Both the position numbers and the translations under genes were made by a program. A stretch of DNA of 64,000 nucleotides from contig JAMPIV010015257.1 in the NCBI GenBank assembly GCA_024509875.1, forward strand, positions 248,001-312,000. Direction: 5' to 3'. This DNA comes from Oreohelix idahoensis (taxonomy: Eukaryota; Mollusca; Gastropoda; Stylommatophora; Oreohelicidae). Numbering within the stretch: position 1 is the first letter of the stretch; the number at the start of each line of letters is the position of its first letter. Under the pieces are notes generated by a model. The model worked only from the letters and a program-made list of their open reading frames with translations. It made no database searches and had not been told where the DNA came from. Positions 53,801-64,000 of the stretch are shown piece after piece.

Positions 53801-55555
53801 GTACCTTGAGGGTAGACAGCAGCGTGTTCACCTGATGCCTGAATAAACCCCAGTTGGCTTTTTTGTAGTTCCATCTTGTAATGGCTGGGCCTGTACTGAG
53901 AGTTGCACTCTGGACAGTAAGAAAGATTGGGCGATGGTCGCTTCCCCCTAGTTGGTCTCCTACTTCTCTACTAATAGATCCAGCTATATCTGGTGTGGAG
54001 AAGGCAAGATCTGGTGTTGAAGTTGTGTGCCATCCTCTGGAGTAGAAGGTAGGAGTATCTGTGGCATTATTGACTAGGATTAGGGAGTGATCATCTTGCC
54101 AAGTTTCAACCTCTTCACCTCTGTGATCCAGATGGTTATAGCCCCAGCTCTGGGAGTGGCTATTAAAGTCTCCAACTGCTATAAAGTTGGTGGCTGGTAC
54201 CTGTATAGAGCTGAGACTCAGGGGTTTGTTGTTCGGACAGTAATAGTTCAGGAGTTCTATTTCCATCTTGTCTACCTTTATCTGCAACAGCTGATATTCT
54301 GCTCCATCCATGAAGGTTTTCCTTTCGTGTGCAGGAATGTTATTCCTTACAAGAGTAAGTACTCCTCCTTTTCGTCTATCTTTTCTGTCGGATCTGAAGC
54401 ATTGATATCCCCTTATTTTAAAGGTTTGATCTGCTTTCAAGTGAGTCTCTTGGATACAGCAAACACTGACTTGCTTCTCATACAAGATGTTTTCCAGCTC
54501 GGTCTTTTTGCTGTATCCAGCCTGCTTGCTGTTCACTCCCTCTGCATTCCAGTGCATCATGACAAGTGGCACTCTGGGTTTCTCTTTTTCTGTTTTGTTT
54601 TGGTCAGTAGTTCTCCTCCGCCGTCTGCTGACTCCACAAGACGGTCTAGAGGGTCCTCCAGTAGCTGAGGGTGGGCTCTGTCGAGGCTCAGAGCCCGGCA
54701 CTGCACCTGCCTGGTGGAGCTCCACAGGGCGAGCACCAGTACGAGATTTATTTGACGGTGTACTCTCCATAGAAAAAAAAAAAAAGCGAGTTGCGTGATA
54801 CTGTGGTTTCCGGTGCGCCTTCTGGCCCAGTATCTATGACTTTAGCACCTGTTCAACGGGAGAGTGGGCTCATCCCTAATCTGTTTATGTTCCCAGTAGT
54901 AGACTATTCGCAAGCAGCCTGGGGGTGTCACTGCTCTGCGCGGACCTTGTTTACCGAGGCGGCGTCCGAGCTCGTATGGTGAAAATATGGTTGCATTATC
55001 TTCAAAATAGCCCTGTCTTTCCTGCCATCCTGCAACTTTGAGTTAGGGAGTTCTGAGCTCCAGTCTCTTTCCCAGGCATTTTATCCTGGCCTGGCACGCA
55101 TACAGAGGACCCCACTTCTGGTTCTAAGTTAGCAGTTGGGGACAGGTGGGGTAGCACACTGTGCATTCCCCGTCATCCAGGGGGCTCTCCAACTATGCAG
55201 AGCTTGCACAATGCTGTGCTCTGGTTCTGGGCTCACCCAAGGAATCCTCACGTCCTGCACAGAGCCACTTCCAGATACCCACCACCTGCCAACCCCCCAC
55301 TGTAGAAATCTCCTGCATGCGGCCATCCAGTCAAGAGCCAGTATTAAGTCTGGTGCCCAAGTGATCCCCCCAAGCTCAGTGTGCAATTCTGGGTTCTCAT
55401 CATGCTGCAACACAGGGGGGATTGTGATGCTCAGCCATCTCTCTCAACTCTGCACCGATAAGTGACATCGGGGACTTAACTGTGTCTCAGTACTGTGAGG
55501 CCCCGTTTCCGGGTACACCACACACAGCCAATTTAGGCAACGGTCGCCGTGGGCG
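50884..55555 (-). mobile_element. I-superfamily LINE, copy B, 4.67 kb with perfect TSD
   Basis: Bounded by ACCTAGGTGAT on both sides, the mark of target-primed insertion. The 3' end on the minus strand is AAGAAGAAG. The 5' end stops at a point where copy A continues, so B was slightly 5'-truncated on insertion, though the whole large ORF is included. In the 5' region an 11-bp loss relative to copy A changes ATGGCAGAAAAGCC to ATGGCAGGAAAG and truncates the small 65-aa frame. Similarity to copy A is very high along the length, so the family was recently active. Confidence 0.94.
50915..54770 (-). pseudogene. Copy B LINE polyprotein: AP endonuclease, RT, RNase H, near-intact
   Basis: The first open part (54770-52263) has 835 codons: endonuclease at about residues 70-290 (HWNAEG, QETHL, GDFNSH, SDHRP), RT at about 510-770 (YRPISLTSCVGK, FKQAFDKVW, GVPQGGVISP, YADDLVLW). 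A TGA at 52263-52265 stands where copy A has CGA. The same frame then runs on from 52262 to 51288 with the RNase H domain (YTDGS, AEVQALE, TDALSVLQ, QWVPSHCGVPGNEKADKLA). There an A7 run, A6 in copy A, shifts the frame, and the C-terminus continues in 50915-51346 with FRLRTGHNKL and a Cys/His-containing tail (CTCGLNEQTAEHVLQDC). Total about 1285 codons. Only these two lesions are visible. RNase H after RT indicates the I superfamily. Confidence 0.94.
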
Positions 55556-55566
55556 ACCTAGGTGAT
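55556..55566. repeat. Target-site duplication of LINE copy B, right
   Basis: ACCTAGGTGAT, identical to 50873-50883. Confidence 0.93.
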
Positions 55567-57562
55567 GAAGGCAGAAATTCTACTTATGCGAGTTCAAATT
55601 TAAGTTGGGACAGACAAATTACCTTAACTTATCCGAAAATTATAGTGATCAGAATTTGAGTTAACCAAAGTTTTTTAACAAAGCCAAAGAAGACATTTGG
55701 TCGGGACCTTTAGAAATGGTTCTACTTAAGCAAAATTCGACTTTAACAAAATTCAACTCCAGCGAGCTCCACTTAAGTGGACTGCACCGTATTTTATTAT
55801 TTCTGTAACTGACCATAGTAAATGTGACATGAATTCACTAAATGTACTAAATATGAATATATTCAATGTTATATTACTTCATAAATGGATTACCTTAATG
55901 TTTTAAGACCAAAAAAGCAAGTTTTATTCACTACAACAATAAAATGCCTTCGGTAAGTTCCTATTCTACTGTTAACTTCTTGATGTCTTTCAAATCGCAT
56001 CGCATGCAAAAATGTATTTATGTATACCAATACTTATCTCATTATTGGCCACAATAAAAAAAATTAAAAAGTTGAATCACAGAATAGTAGACACATCGTC
56101 AAGTTGCAGAGTGGCTATCAAAATGGCTACCAATATGCTTAGAGTGATTTGCACATTAGCAAGGGTTTCATTACGAATTGTTATGAAGGTTCAAAGTGTA
56201 AGAGAAGCATGAGTCTAGGGTTGAAATGAAGAACATTGGGATGTGTGTCCGATGTCGCCAAAATTTCTATCATTCTAGCTGCCAATTAAGCCGACCATGT
56301 CGTTTGGGTTAGGATTAGGTTACGATTCCCTTATTTCTGCGTCTCTGAATTCTTATTTCAGACCGTATCAATTGGGGCAACTTAACTGACCTCTGGAAGG
56401 TAGACTTTTGGGCAAAATCAGACACATGTCACACTTGTTCAGTTCAACCTGTTTGGTTGCATGGAAGCACCACAGTCATAGCTATATACAGATTTCTAGA
56501 GTTCATGGGTGGTAAGTTGGTATTTTCCTGTTGTTTTTATTTTTAAAAGCTATTTTTTTTTCTATCAGTCCAAGTAATAGTCTTGTAATGATAGCGAATA
56601 TGGTGACCAGATGGCGTGCCTACTATTTTGTGATTTACTATGAAACAAAAGATTGATGCAGCATGTCAAAACTAGAAACAATATGCATTAAAAAACACAA
56701 ATAAAATACCAACTTAACCATTTGACTACGTCTCCGAATCGTTATTTAAGGTTGTGGCAACCTGAACAATTTAAGGACGAAAGGCCAGTATTCCGAGCTG
56801 ATTTTACCGGGCGCTTGTGACGGGATGCCAGTTTTTGGTGCCTGTAGGCCTATATTTGAACTAAGTTTTTATTTTGTCCCAAGTTTATATTTTTAAAAAT
56901 CCTCATTCAGTGTCCTTTACAGCTATGTGGCCTATAACATTACCATGCCTGACCCTTAAACATTAACACCATACGAAAACTCAAAGCGACAGAATATTCC
57001 TTGCATCAAACAAAGGAAATCCACCACGTCCTTTAAATCGCTCGTGTGTCCCCCTACACTACCATTGATCAACTAGGCCTAATGAATGATTGAATGAATC
57101 ATTATTTCGAAACTTGCTATCATAATTTAACATAACACATTGTGTATTATGGATAGGCGGTATCTGCTATTAATCACACAATGCTACAAAGCGCATGTTT
57201 ACATAATCCTGATCTTTCTCCTTGGCATCCAGTCTAGTCCTGTTGCCACATAACCTCAGAGGGTCTATGATTCTCTAAACGTATTCGTCCTTAATTTGTC
57301 TCGAGAGCTCTTCACATACGAGGGCGAAGATGGTCCGGGATACCATTGATTGGCTGACTGCAGTTTTCAGAAAATTACCGACGATTTAGGAGAGGCGTAT
57401 ATTTTATTTTTAATGTCGCAGAGTCCTACAACTGAAGACAGTACTTTGTTTTTGCTTGTGACTCGCTTCCATATGACAGAATCGGCTCGATGTAACACTG
57501 AAGTACTATCTTTCTTACTTCCATTGACAAAATTCTTCTACAAAACACAACTAATATATTGA
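55567..57562. other. Unassigned AT-rich stretch
   Basis: Only short frames without family motifs. I checked for COX10 5' exons on the minus strand and saw none. Confidence 0.45.
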
Positions 57563-58251
57563 ATGGGCAGAGGCAGAGGCCTTGAAAACTGCAGCAGAGG
57601 TCCTAATGACAGAGGAAAGCACCGAGAGACAAGTTGCTTTCTTTACAGATGCGCTGTCAGTAATTGCAACACTGAAGAGCCAGAACAATGCAGATCTGGA
57701 TGACCTAAGAGTAGTACTCCACAAACTGAGCCACCAGTTCAAACAAGTTGTAGTACAGTGGATCCCATCTCATTGCAACATCTCTGGCAATGAAGAAGCT
57801 GACAGACTGGCAAAGGAAGGTGGAGAGCTACCTCAGCCTGACACAAGTATAACTTTTGAAGAGGCAAAGAGTTTTATCAGAAGCAGATACAGGAACAAAT
57901 ATGAAGCAGAGCATCCAGGCCACACAAACAATGATGCATATTACCAGCTCAACAGGAGAGAACAAATGATAATCTTCAGACTCCGCACGGGCCACAACAG
58001 ATTGAGATACCACATATTCAACAAGCTAAAGATAGGAGATAGGAGCTACCGATGAGTGTGACTATGGTACCGATAAATTGACTGCTAAACATCTGCTTCA
58101 AAGATGCCCAACATATGAGGAACAGAGAAAGCATATGTGGCCATCACCAGTACCATTCCTGGAGAAGCTCTATGGAGATAGAAATAGCCTCAAGCTGACC
58201 ACTGCTTTCTTTGAACATATTCAAGTTGACGTCTGAGTGTGAACGAAGAAG
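57563..58251 (+). mobile_element. RNase-H LINE, 5'-truncated
   Basis: Frame 57582-58055 encodes the second half of an RNase H domain (AEALKTAAEVL, FFTDALSVIATL, QWIPSHCNISGNEEADRLAK) and the post-RNase H segment REQMIIFRLRTGHNRLRYHI. The frame ends shortly after KIGDRSYR by a frameshift; homologous untranslated sequence continues to GACGTCTGAGTGTGAACGAA and a GAAGAAG tail. Related copies: 38404-38940, 36290-36427, 50536-50708 and 4195-4362. Confidence 0.88.
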
Positions 58252-58548
58252 AAGACTGGGCTATTTTCCTCAACAAGAGATAAGATTGATCTCCCCTAAA
58301 GCGGCAGGGAAATTCAAGGGGTCGACTAAAGACTCAATATATTCTTAGTATTTTTTTGTTTCATTTAATTCAAATTGTATACTATACAAGGCCGATCTCG
58401 TACAGACAGGTTTATTTTGTAATGGATCATCTAACTTATCTGGTTCCTTTTGTTGTGAAATTATACGCATGTGCTGCAGTTAACAGCCTTTTTTTAAAAC
58501 TTGTTTAAATATTAGTTATATATGTTCTGATTTCGTGATGATATAGTT

Positions 58549-58700
58549 GGGGTCGGAGTGGCTATGGGGTATGGCGTCCGCCTCTTGCTCTAAAGGTACT
58601 GTACCTTGTTCGGTTCCCAGTACAGGAATATTTGGTGGCAATATTGTTTTTTTTCTTCAGAACCTGTGGGTCCTAATGATGTCTTACTCCTACGTATTAT
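58549..58700 (+). mobile_element. tRNA-derived SINE (family of 19132-19440)
   Basis: GGGGTCGGAGTGGCTATGGG, box B-like TGTTCGGTTCCCAG, then CAGAACCTGTGGGTCCTAAT. The 3' part beyond about 58700 diverges from the other copy. Confidence 0.75.
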
Positions 58701-60297
58701 AGGGACTAAGTTTGTTTCTAGGAGTCTGTCGTAATGACTGGGAAATCTCTCAACAGTAGAATGTTACTCACAGGCGGTTCTTGGACAAACTAGCCTTAAA
58801 TGTTCTCTGGAGAAGTTGGTGGTAGGAACACTGTTTACTTGTTATATGGGTTTTGATTAAATAGATTAGTGCTGTCAGTTCTGCCTCATCAGGCCAGGGA
58901 ACTTTATATGATTTAATATAATATATCTGGCATTGTCCCGTTCCAGTTAAACTTTACACCATTTGGCATTGACGTGGGTTTGGTTATTTAACAGATCTAC
59001 TGGTTTTGTGGAGGACTTATAAGGGTCTCCAACAATCAGATTTTTGGTCTAGTCAATGTTTGTATATTGTTAGGAACATATAAATGGGGATACCATAAGC
59101 CATCTGAACATGACTCTCTATATATAAAAAAACCGTTGGATCGCAAGGTATGATCATCTGTATAAAGAGAAAATATAAAAAAGTAATATACTATAATAAA
59201 ATCTAACACCCGCGTTTTGTATAAGACCTGTAAAATCACTCCGGTATTTAAATTATTTAGATTTAAAGACTACACGAGTGACTAGCTAATGTATCGATTT
59301 AATTACCACTAGCTATGAACAGTTAATTACTTAAAATTTACACGCGGTGAAATAAAAATATGGTTAATAAACAATTTCGCTCGCCTAGCGTTTAAGATTA
59401 TGTTTCACATCTATCATCTCGGGAAATAATGGATAGTTATATTATTTAATTTACATCTGGAAACTTTGTGATGGGTTTATTTAATAGGTTTAAATTAACA
59501 CAAAAATCCAGTGAAATAAATGAAGAAACTAAACGCCTAAATCTCTCAAGACTAATATATTTTACCGTAGCACAGAAATGAATTAGACTCCAATATAGAA
59601 GACAAATCCAAAAGAAATCTAGTAGATTCTACTATAAGCTAGTACTCCTTCCAATCTCTGGCAAACGAATGATAAACTGCGTTTTCGGCGATGCCTATAT
59701 ATAGTTAATAAAATGCAAGTTAACAGCTACATGCTAAAGTTCACGCCTTATTTGAAATCAGGGAACTTTCTCGTTTCGAGCCGCATCTGTCGCTCTAGCC
59801 TTCCCCGTTCATCTCTTGGTCAGCCAGCGCTTTCCCCGTCTAGTCGGTTCGCATGAACGTGTGAACCGAAGGTACGAAAAACTGCTTCGTTCTTCTGGGA
59901 CCACCACAGTCATTTGATGCTGGCCGCTTCCGTCTCCTCTTGGCAATGCCCTCTTGAAGGGGTGGCAGAAAAAAGACTAGAAAATGCTTGATGCTCATAG
60001 CTCTAGAGATAGGCAGTAGGTGTGGCTTAAACTCAACTTAAGACAAAGCGATGTCCTGGATGCACGCATGATAGCTGTTTACATATTAATTATCCAACGT
60101 GGTGAAAATCCACGTGGAAATGATGCATACTAATTTGCCCAGGTGGTAGAGTTCCACGTTGACGATAAAATTACAACAATATTCAGGGCTACTGATGCTA
60201 TTCGAGGGTACTACCATATCATCTAACGATTCAGGGACAGCTGAGTTTCATCAGGTAGTGCAAAATGCCGAAAAATGATAGCATGAAACTGGCTATT
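58701..60297. other. Unassigned AT-rich stretch
   Basis: No recognisable gene or tandem repeat. Confidence 0.45.
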
Positions 60298-60658
60298 TAG
60301 TACTTACTTACTTAGTCGTTCCTGTTCTATCTCGGAGTGTAGAGATTAGCTAGAGAGAGTGTCATGCTATCCTATACGATGTTTTATTTTTAGCCTGTTT
60401 CCAGACCTCGCTCCATCAGAGACTGTCTGATGGTGTCCTCCCAGCGAACTCTGGGTCGTCCTGCAGGTCTGGATCATTGGCGCTTAATTTTCCATATTTG
60501 TCTTGGTAGCCGGTCTTCTCCCATTCTGCAGACGTGGTCAAACTATCGCAGCTGGGACTGTTCCACTCGGGTCTGCAGGAGCTGGGTTTTGAGGCTATAA
60601 CGTATCGTCTGGTTACGACCATGCCCTTTCTTGTCACTTAGACCACCTTCCTCAAATA

Positions 60659-61158
60659 CAGTAATCCCCCGCTTAGCGCTGTTAATTCGTTCATGAAAAA
60701 CCAAGCGCTAAACGAAAATATGTTTCCCCTAAGAATTGATAGATAACAATTTAATTCGTTCACAAGGTCCAGAAAGCTATATAAAAATTAAGTTCAAAGT
60801 GAAACAAAACAAAAACTAAATAGTGAACAACATTTACTAACTACATATAATTGTCAAACATACTGAACACAAACAAAGTATTATGTATGCACTGTACTTA
60901 CAAAAAATATTTGAAAAATATTACCATAGAGCTGCACTTAATTTTGAGGTCATGCTTCATTATGCTAGGATTGACAATGCTTCTTGGCTATCCCACCGCC
61001 CTGAATGAATTTGAAAGTTATATTCCTGCCTCCCATGGAATTTTGCGCACAGCGAAAGATTGAAATTTTAAAGCGAAAATGGGCATATGGCATAAAATAA
61101 AAACAGCATTACTTCAAAAAAGTGCTAATCGAACAGCGTTAAGACCGGGAGACTGGTG
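60659..61158. mobile_element. 500-bp MITE (pogo/Tigger-like ends) in the RTE-like LINE
   Basis: Flanked by TA at 60657-60658 and 61159-61160. Ends are imperfect inverted repeats: CAGTAATCCCCCGCTTAGCG at the left, and CTTAACGCTG-containing sequence in complement at the right. The empty site is visible in the paralogous LINE at about 2300-2325, where CTCAGATACCTCATTTCTGA runs without interruption. No transposase coding is seen. Confidence 0.82.
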
Positions 61159-61549
61159 TACCTCATTTCTGAGGTTTGAACTGGCTCTTGTGGGTTGGTC
61201 ATTGCCCACGACTCACGTCCGTAGGTCAAGGCTGGGGCATATGTGGTGCGGTATACATCCATCTTAGTCTTTCGCTTTTGTTGAGGAATCCTCGGTTTAT
61301 GGCATAGAAAAGTCATTCAGCTGCTGCTCTTCGGGTAGCCAACTCTTCTTTCATTTTTTAAACTGGTTAACCTGCTCCAGACCCTGTTCTTCCAGCATGA
61401 TTTGATGTCTTTTCTCCTCTGTTGAGATCACAATGGTTTTGGTCTTTGAGCTGCTGATGACTAAACCTCTAGCTCTTCCTTCCAAGTTCTATGTTGAATG
61501 AAAGGTGTGCTTTTGATTTAGCAATCAAGGCCATATCATCGGCAGATGC

Positions 61550-62158
61550 ATATCTGGGGTCATCCTTATATGACCACCAGCTATGCACAGTGATATAGTA
61601 AATACATTTGGATGTGAACCTGTCTGTGAGACTAATTACACCCTCAGTGACTCTTGAACACACTTCCAGGGATTCCCCCTGTGGTGAAACATGTTGAGAA
61701 CCAAGCATTGCACACTAAGCTTGGAATAGTCACTTGAGCTCCAGACGTAACGCTGTTACCTGGTTGCCTGCATGCTGGAGGATATCACTATGGACCCCAT
61801 GATAGGCAAGGGGGAGCTGAGAAGTGGCTCTGTGCAGGACGTGACAATTCCTCGGGAGAGCCCAGTACCAGAGCACAGTATTTTAGCTCTGCATATTTGG
61901 AGTCCTCTTGGATGGGCGGGGAATGCACACTATGCCACACGCTTCTTCCTCCTAGCTTGGGACCAGATAGGATGATCCTTTAAATGCTAGCCAAGCTGGA
62001 GAAACTGGAGCTTATGACTTCAACTCAACACGTTTCGGAATGGCAGAAAAGCCAAAGGTAAACCCTAGATTTACAGTGTAGATAATACCACGGAGTCTTC
62101 AACTTGGTATTGGCTGCATAACAGTGAAAAGCTCAGCAGTCCTAGTTAAACAACAACA
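61550..62158 (+). mobile_element. Retro-insert with I-LINE-like 5' region and (AAC)n tail
   Basis: Flanked by ATATCATCGGCA(G/A)A(T/C)GC at 61533-61549 and 62159-62175, a 17-bp duplication with two mismatches. About 61630-62050 is homologous, in the same order, to the 5' region of LINE copies A and B read on their coding strand: AGAACC(A/C)AGCA(T/A)TGCACACT, AGTGGCTCTGTGCAGGACGT and ATGGCAGAAAAGCC. Beyond that ATG the sequences part; this insert ends instead with AAACAACAACAAT. It may be an internally deleted or SINE-like derivative of a related LINE. Confidence 0.75.
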
Positions 62159-64000
62159 ATATCATCGGCAAACGCCAACTCTGAAATACAGATTGGTTTC
62201 ATCCTCCACATCCCATCAGTATCCTTTCCTTACACGCTTTGATGACATCGTTCATGAGAAGTATGAAAAGATAGGGTGACAAAATATTACCCTGTCTTAC
62301 ACCAGCGGTTGTCCTGAACTCTTCTGATTTTCCGTTTGATGTCCTTACATAATTCCCACAAGTCGTATGAAAGCTCTCTGTAGCACGGATCAGAGTTACT
62401 GGAATGTTTTTCCTTGCCAAGCAGTCCCAGAGCCTATTCCAGGGAACCTTGTCAAATGCGTTCTCTAGATCCAAGAAACATAGATACATCTCGGTCCTTT
62501 ATAAGCAAGGGCTTTTTCACTCAGCTGTCTGGGTGTGAAGGTAAAATCTTGAGTACTTCAGTTTGCTCGGAAGCCACAATGGGCGTCATCCATTTGTGGC
62601 TCAGTCAGACATCTGAGTCTCTGCTTCAGGATTCTAGAGTAAATTGTTTCCAGGGGCGCTAAGCAGAGATATGTCTGTATGGTTCTCACACTGCCGGTTA
62701 TCACTCTTTTTGAATATAGGTGTTATGATAGCAATCTCCCAATCCTTCGGCATAGTCTTGTGGCACCAGACTGTATGAAGGACCCTCAGAAGCTCACCTG
62801 CCAATCTCATGTATTTAACCATTTCTGGTGTTATACCAGTATTGTCCTGCTGCTTTGCCCATCTTGATCTTCTCCAGTGCTCTCTTCAGTTCTTCCACCC
62901 TGATGTCATCTTCACCACTGGTATCCTCCTTTGTAATAGTGTTTGTCATTTCTGAGACTTGATCTTCCTCTTCATCACGGGTTTCTGAGACATATTCTTA
63001 CCAACGTTGCATTATTTCATTCGGGGCCGTAATCAAAACACATTGTTTGCTTTTTATAAAATTCAGAGGGCCCTGGTTTTCTTTCCTGATATCCTTTAGG
63101 ATCTTGTAGAACAGCCTCTGGTTTTCTTGAGCGTTTTTTAAAGCTTTTCTCCGAATTATTCCCACAATTCCTGTTTTCTATCTTACTAATGGTTTCTATT
63201 GTTATCCATGCTTTGTGCTGATGTTCTCTTTTTCTCAGTACTTCTTCACATGTCTCGTTCCATATATTTTTTACTTGTTGCCAGTGGTCTTCCGTATCTG
63301 TTTCATCTTCCAGCTGTTCAAGTACTTGGTATTTGTTGGATACTGTGATTGAAAATTTTTCTCTTATTTCCTGATTTCTTAGATATCCCACATTATACTG
63401 TTGTCTATAGCTATAAGCTGTTGTAAATTTCTTGAGTTTTAATTTTGTTTTAGCCAACAGAAGATGGTGGTCTAATACAACATCTGCTCCTCTACATACT
63501 TTCACATCATGCAATGATGACCTAAACTTCTTGATGATGCAAATGTGATCAATCTGATTCTCAGTTTTGTGGTCTGGTGATATCCATGTTGCTTTATGTA
63601 TTCTTTTATGTGGAAATATGCTTCCTCCTATAGCTAGTTGATTTGAAGCACAGAAGTTTGCTAATAGTTCCCCATTCTAGTTCATCATACCTAATCCCTG
63701 CTTTCCCATGATTTCTTCAAAGCCAGTGTTGTCTGTTCCTATTTTCGCATTTAGGTCCCCCATCAAAATTGTGATGTCCTTTCTTTTCTTATTGTCCAAG
63801 ACACTTTGTAGTCTGGTGTAACAGTCTTCTTTCACAGATTCTTCTTTATCGTTTGTTGGTGCATAACACTGAATGATGTTTATATTTACTTTCTTTTTGG
63901 CTGATTTAAACCTTGCTGTTATGAATCGGGGTCCCATTTGTGACATATTATGAAAATAGCTTTCATCTATCTATTTCATTATCTACACTTTTCTTGTACC

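Larger units (their letters stand above)
60298..63950 (-). mobile_element. RTE-like LINE, long copy with endonuclease and RT, two nested insertions
   Basis: Longest copy of the family also at 1-806 and 1958-3290. From its 5' side on the minus strand: endonuclease blocks INIIQCYAPTNDKEES and TILMGDLNAKIGTDNTGF (63677-63946), then KVCRGADVVLDHHLLLAKTK (63440-63514), where the usual Ser before the catalytic DHH is Leu. RT blocks follow: LDLENAFDKVPWNRLWD and GVRQGNILSPYLFILLMND (62199-62489). The region 61160-61532 is the thumb and C-terminal part; 60298-60656 is the 3' end with TACTTACTTACTTAG, the AAGT tail in complement. Interrupted by a MITE (60659-61158) and a retro-insert (about 61550-62158). 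Several stops and frameshifts; may extend past the window. Confidence 0.87.

Overview
This is a metazoan nuclear window that is dense in repeats. It is most likely from a lophotrochozoan, and a gastropod-like mollusc is my best guess. Reasons: one spliced mitochondrial gene (COX10) is spread over about 28 kb of minus strand; there are no operons or ribosome binding sites; and at least six LINE families, a Penelope-like element, mariner/pogo-type DNA transposons, tRNA-derived SINEs, LTR-type repeats and several minisatellites fill the rest. The taxonomic call is inference from the style of the LINE proteins and was not tested by any search.

Layout. 1-8.3 kb: decayed LINE 3' ends (RTE-like family with an (AAGT)n tail at 1-806 and 1958-3290; other families at 4.2, 4.8 and 6.3 kb) and simple repeats. 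8.3-37.1 kb: the COX10 locus on the minus strand. Four exons are recognised: 36607-37090, 33031-33155, 15281-15351 and the terminal exon 9283-9731. Phase agrees across the first three. The exon(s) for about 78 residues between the third and the last, including the second conserved loop of the UbiA-type prenyltransferase fold, are not in the 5.5 kb where they should be; that interval is almost entirely minisatellites plus LINE/SINE debris. The 17.7-kb intron between exons 33031-33155 and 15281-15351 holds a nest of elements: a Penelope-like RT fragment split by a palindromic mariner derivative, then a 9.7-kb LTR-like composite (1.4-kb direct repeats about 98% identical at 21773-23183 and 31422-32828). 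The composite carries a long coiled-coil, Asn/Cys/Arg-rich gag-like ORF, a pogo-type MITE inside that ORF, and a solo-LTR-like repeat of a second family.

37-64 kb: more LINE fragments, an inverted partner of the solo LTR (39149-40760) with a 49-bp G-rich expansion, and two nearly complete minus-strand LINEs of the I superfamily (endonuclease, reverse transcriptase and RNase H): copy A 40830-45845 and copy B 50884-55555. Copy B is bounded by a perfect 11-bp target-site duplication and its large ORF has only two visible lesions. The window ends in a long RTE-like copy (60298-63950) interrupted by a MITE and by a separate retro-insertion, both with target-site duplications.

How the parts relate: COX10 (haem O synthase, needed for cytochrome c oxidase assembly) is the only host gene recognised. 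Almost everything else is selfish DNA in or beside it. Nesting gives relative ages: PLE before mariner, gag-like ORF before its MITE, RTE-like LINE before its two insertions, 57/58-bp minisatellite before the 304-bp retro-insert. The most unusual items are the coiled-coil gag-like element with long direct repeats and no polymerase, and the missing COX10 middle exon(s).
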